NCBI GenBank assembly: GCA_001872995.1
Contig: MNXO01000152.1
Span: 1-6,595, forward strand
Direction: 5' to 3'
DNA length: 6,595 nt
Source of the DNA: Bacteroidetes bacterium CG2_30_32_10
Lineage (GTDB): Bacteria > Bacteroidota > Bacteroidia > Bacteroidales > CG2-30-32-10
In this document: positions 1 through 6,595 of the stretch, one piece after another
Numbering within the stretch: position 1 is the stretch's first letter
Layout of the letters: each line of letters starts with the position of its first letter
Notes under the pieces: model-generated
Seen by the model: only the letters and a program-made list of their open reading frames with translations
Database searches by the model: none
What the model was told of the DNA's origin: nothing
Made by a program: the position numbers and the translations under genes

Positions 1-1
1 A

Positions 2-1000
2 GGAGTTGAAATAATATTCAACGGAAACTTCAAATTAATTGTTCAAGGGCATTTAATAGCAAATGGTACGGCAATAGATACCATTCAGTTTAAACCATTC
101 AACAGCTCAACAAAATGGAGAGGTATTCGCTTTGAAGACATAATAATTACCAATGACACTTCTAAACTCAGCTATTGCAAAATTACTGGCTCTCAATCAT
201 CCGATGGTACTCCAAGCATTACCAATTTAGACAATGGAGGTGGTATCTATGTTAAAAATACAAATAAAATAGTCATAACACATTGTTCAATAGCAGGAAA
301 TGTTGCAGATAATAAAGGAGGTGGTATTTATATTTCAAACTCAAACATTGTGTTTAGAAATAACAGTGTAAGCAATAATATCGCAACAACTGATGGGGGT
401 GGAATTTATGCAACACAAAACGCTAATGGCTTTATTCAAAGCAATAAAATATTTAATAATACTGCTGCAAATGCTGGTGGCGTAATGCTTGATGCATGCA
501 ATGGTTTGATATTTAATAATAACCTGATAAGCTACAACAACGCTACATTAAAAGCTGGGGGCATCTATTTTGCAAATGGTTGCAATGGCAAATATGCTAA
601 CAACACTATTTCTAGGAATAAATGTATCGGTTTTGGGGATGGAATTTATATTTCTGCATCTAATCCAAGTATCTATAATACTATAATTTGGTATAACGAA
701 GAAGGAACAGGGGCAAATGTCTATATAAATAATGATGGCGCAGTCCCCAACTTCTATTATTCAAATATACAAAACGGAGCAGGTAGTTTTGCAGGGGTAT
801 TTACTGGCAATTATTTAAATAATGTTGATTATACACCAGGATTTTGGGGCTGGGGAAACGATTATTTCGATTTGAACTTTATGTCCCCTTCTATCAATAG
901 GGGAACACCCGACACAAGTAATTTAAATTTACCAAAATTAGATATATTGGGCGGTTCGAGATGTTATAATAATGGTAGTATTGATATAGGGGCTTATGAG
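2..1000 (+). repeat. Beta-helix module copy 1 (protein-level tandem duplication)
   Basis: Visible residues 1-333. It opens with GVEIIFNGNFKLIVQGHLIANG, passes through six glycine-rich rungs, then IYNTIIWYN and the closing IDIGAYE. Each landmark has a partner in the same order in copy 2. The rung motif (GGGIY, AGGVM, AGGIY or GDGIY) starts at bases 236, 317, 395, 473, 554 and 635, that is every 26 or 27 codons. The lead-in equivalent to residues 340-376 of copy 2 would lie left of the window, so copy 1 is probably cut by the window edge. Confidence 0.8.
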
Positions 1001-2386
1001 TTTCAAGGAAATCAGAATTGGAATACTATTTCAGGAAATTTATCTGGAACTTTAACTACTGCGGGCACACCATACTACGTAACTAATAACATTGTTGTCC
1101 CCGAAGGTCAAACCCTCATTCTGGAAAGAGGAATTCAATTGTATTTTCTGGGACATTTTTCAATTACGGTTAAAGGCACTCTTATTGCCAATGGAGATGA
1201 ATCGGAAAGTGTCTTCTTTTCTTCCTTAGATACAATGGATTATCATAAAACAAACCTGAATAATGGGGCGTGGAATCGAATTATTATTGAAAATACAAGT
1301 ACCAATACTGAATTTAATTATTGTGAATTTCAGTTTTCTAAAGCAGTAAAATCAACTGATGTTATCCCATATACTGGTGGTAGTGTTGTTGTAAATGGCT
1401 GTAGTGCTAAATTTTATAATTGCCATTTCTATTTTTCCCTTGCTCAGATGGGAGGAGGTTTAGCTGTTTTGAATTCAAACAAAACTACCATTGAAAATTG
1501 CAAATTTAATGAATGTCGTTCTTTAAATGGTGGCAAAGGGGCTGCTTTATATATTGAGAATGCTTCTCCCACAGTATTTGGGAACCTTTTTATTTCGAAT
1601 ACAAGTGATAATTTGGGCGGTGTTGTATATGTTACTAATTCCGAATCTAATTTTATCAACAATACCATTGCAGAAAATAGTGCTAACAAAGGTGGTGCTT
1701 TTTATATCAATGAAGAGAATAGCATTACACTTAAAAACAAACTAAAGTTCTATAATAATATTATTTGGCTTAATACTGCATCAGTCGCTACAAATGGAGA
1801 TCAAATTTTCATTAATAGCCCTACCGATAGTATTTCTTTTAGCTTCAATGATATAATGGGTGGATTGGATGCTGTTTCTATTCAAGGCAACGCTCCATTT
1901 AATGGTTTTTACCATCACAATATTGATGCGGACCCTCATTTTATGTATAGTTGTCCTACACCTTATGGATTATTAAATGATTCACCATGCATAAATGCAG
2001 GAACTGAATTTATTCCGGGTTTTATATTTCCATTATACGACATATTTGGCAATCCACGGATGAGTGGTAAAATTGATATGGGCGCTTACGAAGGTTTAAT
2101 TGTTAGCATTGACAATATTAATGTTACAAAAGACTTTTGTAAAGTATTTCCAAACCCTTGTTATAATAAAGTTTCTTTTACCTTTTCAATGAAAACTAAA
2201 GGAAATGTTACAATTATTATATACGATACTAATGGGAAACTAATGAAAACAGTTAAAACGAATTATACTACCCCATCAACTCATCAATTAGATTTGAATG
2301 TGAAAGATTTACAAAAAGGAGTGTATTATTATCAATTAATTATACCAGATAAAACGATGACTGGCAAATTATTATTGGTATTCTAA
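2..2386 (+). CDS. Secreted right-handed beta-helix protein with T9SS sorting domain, 5'-partial
   Basis: The frame is open from base 2 to the TAA at 2384-2386, giving 794 visible residues; the start and any signal peptide lie off the left edge. The GTG at 350 is only an internal valine codon. The protein contains two similar modules (residues 1-333 and 377-697), each a run of GGxIY / FxNN beta-helix rungs ending in a choice-of-anchor Q-like segment (SPSINRG to IDIGAYE at 295-333; SPCINAG to IDMGAYE at 661-697). Residues 715-794 form a type A T9SS C-terminal domain: VFPNP at 715, IYDTNGK at 740, LQKGVYYY near 770 and the ending TGKLLLVF. Known for such families: export by Sec, then T9SS passage across the outer membrane with removal of the sorting domain, leaving a surface-bound or released protein. 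No catalytic residues of a polysaccharide lyase or hydrolase could be identified, so an enzymatic, adhesive or structural role is undecided. Secretion route is fairly sure; function is unknown. Confidence 0.93.
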   Translation, partial: GVEIIFNGNFKLIVQGHLIANGTAIDTIQFKPFNSSTKWRGIRFEDIIITNDTSKLSYCKITGSQSSDGTPSITNLDNGGGIYVKNTNKIVITHCSIAGNVADNKGGGIYISNSNIVFRNNSVSNNIATTDGGGIYATQNANGFIQSNKIFNNTAANAGGVMLDACNGLIFNNNLISYNNATLKAGGIYFANGCNGKYANNTISRNKCIGFGDGIYISASNPSIYNTIIWYNEEGTGANVYINNDGAVPNFYYSNIQNGAGSFAGVFTGNYLNNVDYTPGFWGWGNDYFDLNFMSPSINRGTPDTSNLNLPKLDILGGSRCYNNGSIDIGAYEFQGNQNWNTISGNLSGTLTTAGTPYYVTNNIVVPEGQTLILERGIQLYFLGHFSITVKGTLIANGDESESVFFSSLDTMDYHKTNLNNGAWNRIIIENTSTNTEFNYCEFQFSKAVKSTDVIPYTGGSVVVNGCSAKFYNCHFYFSLAQMGGGLAVLNSNKTTIENCKFNECRSLNGGKGAALYIENASPTVFGNLFISNTSDNLGGVVYVTNSESNFINNTIAENSANKGGAFYINEENSITLKNKLKFYNNIIWLNTASVATNGDQIFINSPTDSISFSFNDIMGGLDAVSIQGNAPFNGFYHHNIDADPHFMYSCPTPYGLLNDSPCINAGTEFIPGFIFPLYDIFGNPRMSGKIDMGAYEGLIVSIDNINVTKDFCKVFPNPCYNKVSFTFSMKTKGNVTIIIYDTNGKLMKTVKTNYTTPSTHQLDLNVKDLQKGVYYYQLIIPDKTMTGKLLLVF
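1130..2092 (+). repeat. Beta-helix module copy 2 (protein-level tandem duplication)
   Basis: Visible residues 377-697. It begins GIQLYFLGHFSITVKGTLIANG, aligning with the first residues of copy 1, and continues with rung motifs GGSVV, GGGLA, GAALY, GGVVY and GGAFY starting at bases 1376, 1451, 1538, 1616 and 1691 (spacing 25-29 codons). It then has FYNNIIWLN, a stretch ending NIDADPHF (copy 1: NVDYTPGF), and IDMGAYE. The similarity is clear in protein but not in DNA, which indicates an old duplication. It is preceded by a linker at 1001-1129 containing IVVPEGQTLILERG, a usual lead-in to such helices. Confidence 0.8.
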
Positions 2387-2410
2387 TAGGATATATTTTA
2401 TACCGAATTC

Positions 2411-2438
2411 ATTATTGTAAAATTGCAATAATATTTTT
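2411..2438 (+). terminator. Weak candidate intrinsic terminator for the beta-helix gene
   Basis: ATTATTG (2411-2417) and CAATAAT (2426-2432) form a perfect 7-bp stem around an 8-base loop, followed by five T (2434-2438) on the + strand. It begins 25 bases after the stop of the beta-helix gene, a suitable place. The stem has only one G-C pair, so it would be weak, and it overlaps the last codons of the convergent psd gene. In AT-rich DNA such a hairpin may arise by chance. Confidence 0.3.
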
Positions 2439-3068
2439 CTTAGCTCTTACAACCTCATTCAAGCATACATTAATTTTTGCATCGCAAGGGAGGTATATAT
2501 CAACCCGTGAGCCAAATTTGATAATACCAATTTGTTCTCCTTGAATGGCTTTATCGTTTTCTTTTGCATAACAAACAACTCTTCTAGCCATTGCACCTGC
2601 TATCTGTCGAACCATTATTGATTTGTTATTGTTTTCTATCACTATTGTTGAACGCTCATTTGCTGTTGATGACTTGGGATGAAAAGCAACCAAATGTTTT
2701 CCTTTATGATATTTATAATACTTAACAATTCCATTCATTGGAAACCAATTTACATGAACATTAAGTGGCGACATAAATACAGACACTTGTATGCGTTTAT
2801 CTTTAAAGTATTCAGGTTCTTCCACTTCTTCTATTACAACAACTTTGCCATCAGCAGGACATAAGATTTTATTATCATCAATAATGATATCACGTTTAGG
2901 AACACGAAAAAACAAAATTATGATACTCCAAAATATCAAACATATAAAGTAAAAGATGAAATGAAAAATCGTTTGACTTGGAAAATAAGAGTTGATTAAT
3001 AATAAAATTAAACCAATTGCAAAAAAAGTAATTAAAATCGTTGCAATTCCTTCTTTGTGAATCCGCAT
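2412..3068 (-). CDS. psd: Phosphatidylserine decarboxylase, short membrane-anchored type
   Basis: 218 residues, ATG start. The enzyme removes CO2 from phosphatidylserine to make phosphatidylethanolamine at the inner membrane. Two hydrophobic segments (about 7-25 and 33-54) anchor the N-terminus. The soluble part has PADG (71-74, with the conserved Asp73), FMSPLNVHVNW (98-108, with conserved His105), a HxKGKxxxAFHPK stretch (121-132) with NER (137-139), and the self-cleavage site FGSRVD (185-190). In this family the chain is cut between Gly186 and Ser187, and the serine becomes the pyruvoyl cofactor of the small alpha subunit (about 32 residues here). FGSR instead of the LGST of E. coli Psd, and the short length (E. 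coli about 320 residues), fit the PSD-A-like form common in Bacteroidota. It is last in the block, 6 bases after cdsA, without a Shine-Dalgarno sequence. The partner enzyme PssA is not in the window. Confidence 0.95.
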   Translation of the reverse strand: MRIHKEGIATILITFFAIGLILLLINSYFPSQTIFHFIFYFICLIFWSIIILFFRVPKRDIIIDDNKILCPADGKVVVIEEVEEPEYFKDKRIQVSVFMSPLNVHVNWFPMNGIVKYYKYHKGKHLVAFHPKSSTANERSTIVIENNNKSIMVRQIAGAMARRVVCYAKENDKAIQGEQIGIIKFGSRVDIYLPCDAKINVCLNEVVRAKKNIIAILQ

Positions 3069-3074
3069 AAATAT

Positions 3075-3899
3075 TTATTTAAAATAATTTATTATTACGA
3101 AATAAGTAAATACTATTGGTGCCGATATAAGTACGGCGTCAAAACGATCTAAAATCCCCCCATGACCAGGTAAGATTTTACCAGAATCTTTGCAGTTGAT
3201 GCTTCTCTTAAATAGCGACTCAACAAGGTCTCCAAAAGTTCCAAAAACGATTATTATCAGGGTAATTGCAATCCAATCTACTAAAGAAATATTCATAAAG
3301 AAGATAGACAATAGGTAAGCAAAGCCCAAACTACAAATGGTGCCTCCAATAAATCCTTCCCACGATTTTTTTGGAGATATTCTTTCAAACAAACGATGTT
3401 TTCCAAAACTAATACCAAAAATATATGCTGAGGTATCGTACATCCAAATTATCAAAAAATATCCTAATAGCAAATTAGAATTATATTTGGTATTCCCTGA
3501 AATTAGAGGGAAATAATTAAGGATTGAAAACGGAACGGCTAAATAAACAATTCCAAATATAGAATATGCAATATTGGTAAAGGGTTTTTCGTTTTTCTGA
3601 TAAAGCTCTATAATAAAAACCAGAATTATCAAAGGCAACATTAGAAATAAACTTGCTATTGGAGCAATATTCATTGCAAACAAAGCGTTTATTACAAATA
3701 GCATTGCTCCTATCGCAACTATAAATGGTTTATAAATAATAACCTTTTCATTTTCTAATAAAGTAAAGAATTCCCATAAAGCAAGAATTGTAATTATCAG
3801 AAATATAAATGCAAAGGTAAAGGCATTCCATAAAATTGCTCCAATGAGAATGGATATAAATAAAACACCAGTGATGGTTCGGGTAATAATATTGTTCAC
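3075..3899 (-). CDS. cdsA: Phosphatidate cytidylyltransferase (CDP-diacylglycerol synthase)
   Basis: 274 residues. It converts phosphatidic acid and CTP to CDP-diacylglycerol and pyrophosphate in the inner membrane, the branch point for all phospholipids. The full family signature is present at 228-254: S-LF-KR, four residues, KDSG, then LPGHGGILDRFD, with its metal-binding acidic residues. SPKKSWEGFIGG (175-186) and the WMYDTSAYIFG stretch (152-162) are further conserved family regions. The rest is nearly all hydrophobic, with about eight membrane helices, as expected. The start is GTG at 3897-3899. It is preferred because the following NNIITRTITGVLF matches where CdsA proteins normally begin, and because it shares GTGA with the stop of the upstream small gene, implying translational coupling. 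Psd, which acts two steps later in the same pathway, follows after 6 bases. Confidence 0.96.
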   Translation of the reverse strand: MNNIITRTITGVLFISILIGAILWNAFTFAFIFLIITILALWEFFTLLENEKVIIYKPFIVAIGAMLFVINALFAMNIAPIASLFLMLPLIILVFIIELYQKNEKPFTNIAYSIFGIVYLAVPFSILNYFPLISGNTKYNSNLLLGYFLIIWMYDTSAYIFGISFGKHRLFERISPKKSWEGFIGGTICSLGFAYLLSIFFMNISLVDWIAITLIIIVFGTFGDLVESLFKRSINCKDSGKILPGHGGILDRFDAVLISAPIVFTYFVIINYFK

Positions 3900-4099
3900 A
3901 AGTCGTTGTTTGATATTATTTGTTTAGATTTTAAAACATTATCAGTTGCAACATACAATTCAACTTCACCAAATAAGTATGTTGAATCTCGTTTGTTGAG
4001 AATGACACTCTCAATTTCTTGGTCTTTAAGAACTGCTTGCGTGATTTCCACTTTGTAAAAATCGACTGAACTATATATTTTAACCCAATTGTCTTTCAA
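3896..4099 (-). CDS. Small DUF2007-like protein of unknown function
   Basis: 67 residues, resembling the DUF2007 family (described as putative prokaryotic signal-transducing proteins; no proven role that I know). Recognisable parts are WVKIYSS near the N-terminus, a helix (about 13-28), SVILNKRDSTYLFGEVELYV (31-50) and a final helix VLKSKQII (55-62). This reads as a strand-helix-strand-strand-helix fold. No membrane segment or signal peptide, so it is probably cytoplasmic. The start is TTG at 4097-4099: between it and the upstream in-frame stop (4124-4126) there is no ATG, GTG or other TTG, and the family begins only a few residues before this Trp. Its TGA stop overlaps the cdsA start by four bases, and it lies 11 bases after the LUD gene. 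The location suggests a role tied to CdsA or FtsH, but that is inference. Confidence 0.8.
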   Translation of the reverse strand: MKDNWVKIYSSVDFYKVEITQAVLKDQEIESVILNKRDSTYLFGEVELYVATDNVLKSKQIISNNDL

Positions 4100-4110
4100 T
4101 AGATAATATA

Positions 4111-4758
4111 TTATTCGTGAATATCATCAACCAAGAATAAATAAAGGTCTTTGGGACCGTGTGCTCCCATAACCAATGTTTTTTCAATGTCTGCCGTTCT
4201 ACTTGGACCAGTAATTAACGAAATCATAGAAGGTAATTTATCTGCATATTTAGTTTTAATATTAGCCAGGGCATGTTTTATATCTGGAACTAATTGCGAA
4301 ACATACGCCAATACAATATGTGCAGGAGGATAAACATTCAAACGTCTTCCAGATGCTTGTCGCGAAGAAACCATAATACTGCCAAGTCTTGCTATTAAAA
4401 ATTCGCAATAAGTTATACCAGCCTCTGTGTTTAATAAATCTGATTCATCATGATAAAAAGGGATATTGGCTTGTATTAATAAATCTTTTATTTTATCCTC
4501 AGCACAATAAATATACTGCAATTTGTTTTCATCAATTAATGCTTTGAGAGAGTTTACAAATTCAGAATGATTTTGACAAAAAACAAATTTACCACTAACT
4601 TTGGTAAATTCTTCCGCAAATTTAACTGCCAATTCGTTACCAACTTCAGTATAAACCGATGATTCAAATTCCACATCAGGATATGGATTTGGAGTAGCAA
4701 CTATTAAAGCTTTGCGAATTTTTTTTAAAATTTTCTCTTTTGAAGTGCTTTCTTCCAT
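4111..4758 (-). CDS. LUD-domain protein, LutC/YkgG-like
   Basis: 215 residues, ATG start. The C-terminal half is a LUD domain: AGITYCEFLIARLGSIMVSS (113-132), an Arg-rich RRLNVYPPAHIVL stretch (138-150), then TGPSRTADIEKTLVMGAHGP (183-202) and the ending FLVDD. These are the conserved blocks of LutC/YkgG proteins. The N-terminal part (1-100) is mainly helical with a Rossmann-like alternation. No Cys cluster and no membrane segment, so it should be soluble. In lactate-utilisation operons LutC works with the iron-sulfur proteins LutA and LutB; neither is here, so I do not assign lactate use. Instead it sits between ftsH (12-base gap) and the DUF2007-like gene, an arrangement I recall from other Bacteroidota. 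Family assignment is firm; the reaction, if any, is unknown. Confidence 0.88.
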   Translation of the reverse strand: MEESTSKEKILKKIRKALIVATPNPYPDVEFESSVYTEVGNELAVKFAEEFTKVSGKFVFCQNHSEFVNSLKALIDENKLQYIYCAEDKIKDLLIQANIPFYHDESDLLNTEAGITYCEFLIARLGSIMVSSRQASGRRLNVYPPAHIVLAYVSQLVPDIKHALANIKTKYADKLPSMISLITGPSRTADIEKTLVMGAHGPKDLYLFLVDDIHE

Positions 4759-4770
4759 TTGTTATTAGTA

Positions 4771-6595
4771 TTATTCGCCTGAATTATTGTTAGAAACATC
4801 TATGATTTTTGTTTCAGTTTCAAGTATAGGTAGAATCTTTTTTATAGGCTCTTCTTTGTCAAACGGACGTTTTCCGAAAATTTCCTCAAGGTCTTCCTTA
4901 AATATCACTTCTTTTTCGAGCAATACTTTTGCTAAACGTTCTAAATTCTCTTTATTGGCAATTAGCAAATCTTTTGCACGTTTATAGGCTGTTTCAATTA
5001 AAAGACTAATTTCTTGATCAATGATTTCAGATGTTTTTTCGCTATATGGTTTTGTAAACGAATATTCCTGCTGACCAGATGAATCATAATAGCTGATATT
5101 ACCTAATTTTTTATTTAATCCGAAAAAGACAACAATCGCATAAGCTTGTTTGGTAACTTTTTCTAAATCGTTTAATGCACCAGTTGATATTTTACCAAAA
5201 ACAACTTCTTCGGAAGCCCTACCACCTAATGCAGAGGTTATTTCATCGAATAATTGTTCATAAGTGGTTATTTGTCTTTCTTCTGGCAAATACCATGCAG
5301 CTCCTAAAGCTTTTCCTCTTGGAACAATAGTTACTTTTACTAAAGGATGGGCATATTCGAGCAACCAACTAATGGTAGCATGACCTGCTTCGTGAAAAGC
5401 AATCACTTTCTTTTCAGAAAGAGTAATAATTTTACTTCTTCTTTCCAACCCACCAACAATGCGGTCCACTGCATCCAAAAAGTCTTGTTTATCAATTAGT
5501 AGTTTGTTGTTTCTGGCAGCAATCAATGCCGATTCGTTACACACATTGGCTATATCGGCTCCCGAAAAGCCTGGCGTTTGCTTTGCAAGGAAATCAACTT
5601 TGATTGAATCATCCAGTTTCAAAGGACGAAGGTGAACTTCAAATATGGCTTTACGCTCTTCTAAATCTGGCAATTCTAAATGTATCTGTCTATCGAATCT
5701 ACCGGCACGCATCAAAGCTCTATCGAGAATATCTGCACGATTAGTAGCTGCGAGAATAATAACACCTAAATTGGTTCCAAAACCATCCATTTCGGTGAGT
5801 AGTTGATTTAAAGTATTCTCTCTTTCATCGTTGCCACCAGTCATTACATTTTTGCCTCTTGCACGCCCTATTGCATCAATTTCGTCAATAAATATGATAC
5901 AAGGAGCTTTTTCTTTGGCTTGTTTAAATAAGTCTCTTACTCTTGATGCACCAACACCAACAAACATTTCTACAAAGTCAGAACCAGAAAGTGAAAAAAA
6001 AGGAACTTGAGCTTCCCCAGCAACAGCTTTTGCCAATAAAGTTTTTCCTGTTCCCGGGGGTCCTATCAATAAAGCACCTTTAGGTATTTTGCCACCAAGT
6101 TGTGTATATTTTTTAGGGTTTTTTAGGAAATCAACAATTTCCATAATTTCAACTTTTGCTTCTTGTAAACCAGCAACATCTTTAAAAGTAATGTTTACAC
6201 TGGTATCTTTATCGAAAAGTTGGGCTTTGGCTTTACCAATATTAAATATTTGTCCACCGCCACCGCCAGCTCCACCACCCATCCGTCGCATAAACCAAAC
6301 CCATATCAATATCATTAAACCTATTGGAATGAGCCAGCTTAAAATATCGCTACTCCAATCTTTACTGTTATCATTAATATAACTTACAGAATTGTTCGAA
6401 ATAATATCCTTTTTCTGTGCTTCGGTTTTCCCAATGGTATCGTTGGCAATTATCTTGGATTGTGCATCTTTTAAATCTTGCCTAAAACTTTCAATAGAAC
6501 CTATAGGAATATAATAATGAGGACCCGCATTTAAACTGCCACCCATTCCTTTAGAAACATCTTTATATCTGGGGTCGGTAAGTTTATCCTTTTTT
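4771..6595 (-). CDS. ftsH: ATP-dependent zinc metalloprotease FtsH, 5'-partial
   Basis: The frame is open to the right edge, so the ATG at 6546 is internal: family-like residues KLTDPRYKDVSKG precede it. 607 residues are visible; a short N-terminal part with the first membrane helix is missing. FtsH is a hexameric inner-membrane AAA+ protease that pulls out and degrades damaged membrane proteins and some regulators. Visible numbering: periplasmic part 1-83, second membrane helix about 84-101, glycine-rich linker 106-114, AAA+ core with Walker A GPPGTGKT (178-185), pore loop FVG (211-213), Walker B IIFIDEID (233-240), second region of homology with ATNR (283-286) and arginine fingers in GRFDR (Arg299, Arg302), then the zinc site HEAGH (401-405) with Asp476 as third ligand. 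All key residues are intact, so it should be active. It is the first visible gene of the block; its promoter is off the window. Confidence 0.97.
   Translation of the reverse strand, partial: KKDKLTDPRYKDVSKGMGGSLNAGPHYYIPIGSIESFRQDLKDAQSKIIANDTIGKTEAQKKDIISNNSVSYINDNSKDWSSDILSWLIPIGLMILIWVWFMRRMGGGAGGGGGQIFNIGKAKAQLFDKDTSVNITFKDVAGLQEAKVEIMEIVDFLKNPKKYTQLGGKIPKGALLIGPPGTGKTLLAKAVAGEAQVPFFSLSGSDFVEMFVGVGASRVRDLFKQAKEKAPCIIFIDEIDAIGRARGKNVMTGGNDERENTLNQLLTEMDGFGTNLGVIILAATNRADILDRALMRAGRFDRQIHLELPDLEERKAIFEVHLRPLKLDDSIKVDFLAKQTPGFSGADIANVCNESALIAARNNKLLIDKQDFLDAVDRIVGGLERRSKIITLSEKKVIAFHEAGHATISWLLEYAHPLVKVTIVPRGKALGAAWYLPEERQITTYEQLFDEITSALGGRASEEVVFGKISTGALNDLEKVTKQAYAIVVFFGLNKKLGNISYYDSSGQQEYSFTKPYSEKTSEIIDQEISLLIETAYKRAKDLLIANKENLERLAKVLLEKEVIFKEDLEEIFGKRPFDKEEPIKKILPILETETKIIDVSNNNSGE

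Larger units (their letters stand above)
2412..6595 (-). other. Probable operon ftsH - LUD - DUF2007 - cdsA - psd
   Basis: Five genes on the same strand with gaps of 12, 11, -4 and 6 bases leave no space for internal terminators or promoters between them. The overlap GTGA joins the DUF2007-like gene to cdsA. No start has a purine-rich Shine-Dalgarno sequence upstream, as is usual in Bacteroidota. From memory, this gene order (often with rsfS just before ftsH) recurs in the phylum; the gene before ftsH is outside the window. The block unites membrane protein quality control with phospholipid synthesis. Confidence 0.82.

Noticed and set aside
350..352. GTG as the start of the beta-helix gene
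   Set aside because: The same frame is open to base 2 with matching beta-helix sequence before it, so this is an internal valine codon.
1444..1689. - strand open frame of 81 codons and an overlapping + frame at 1527-1745
   Set aside because: Both lie inside the second beta-helix module, whose protein sequence is clearly the real one.
2377..2404. GGTAT / ATACC inverted repeat between the convergent genes as a - strand terminator
   Set aside because: Only 5 bp of stem with an 18-base loop and no T-run after it on the - strand.
4151..4333. + strand open frame of 60 codons
   Set aside because: Antisense of the conserved LUD C-terminal blocks, with no independent sign of coding.
6089..6382. + strand open frame with a proline-rich stretch
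   Set aside because: It is the antisense of ftsH; the prolines are the complement of the glycine-rich linker codons.
6544..6546. ATG as the start of ftsH
   Set aside because: Sixteen family-like codons precede it up to the window edge, and the first membrane helix is still missing; the true start is outside the window.

Overview
The window looks like a chromosomal piece of an AT-rich member of the Bacteroidota. Three things point there: a type IX secretion (T9SS) C-terminal sorting domain on a large secreted protein; FtsH, LUD, CdsA and Psd sequences with the character seen in that phylum; and the absence of any Shine-Dalgarno-like sequence before the four visible start codons, two of which are not ATG. 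I cannot name a genus.

Layout: the left third (2-2386, + strand) is the 3' part of one large gene for a secreted right-handed beta-helix protein. Its beginning lies outside the window. The visible 794 residues are two copies of one module, each a beta-helix closed by a 'choice-of-anchor Q'-like segment (SPxIN...G, then IDxGAYE), followed by a single T9SS sorting domain. A 25-base gap holding at most one weak terminator hairpin separates it from a convergent block.

The right two thirds (2412-6595, - strand) is a tight five-gene block, read from right to left: ftsH (5' end off the window), a LUD/LutC-like protein, a 67-residue DUF2007-like protein, cdsA and psd. Gaps are 12, 11, -4 and 6 bases, so it is almost certainly one transcription unit. 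It joins inner-membrane proteolysis (FtsH) to two steps of phospholipid synthesis: CdsA makes CDP-diacylglycerol, and Psd makes phosphatidylethanolamine from phosphatidylserine. The intermediate enzyme PssA is not here. The roles of the LUD and DUF2007 proteins in this block cannot be read from the sequence; their placement suggests a link to membrane homeostasis.

I found no RNA genes, mobile elements, CRISPR arrays, phage genes or defence genes. No stretch over 300 bases lacks a gene. The content is mainly ordinary core genome. The points most worth following up are the duplicated, regularly spaced beta-helix and the two uncharacterised proteins inside the membrane-biogenesis operon.
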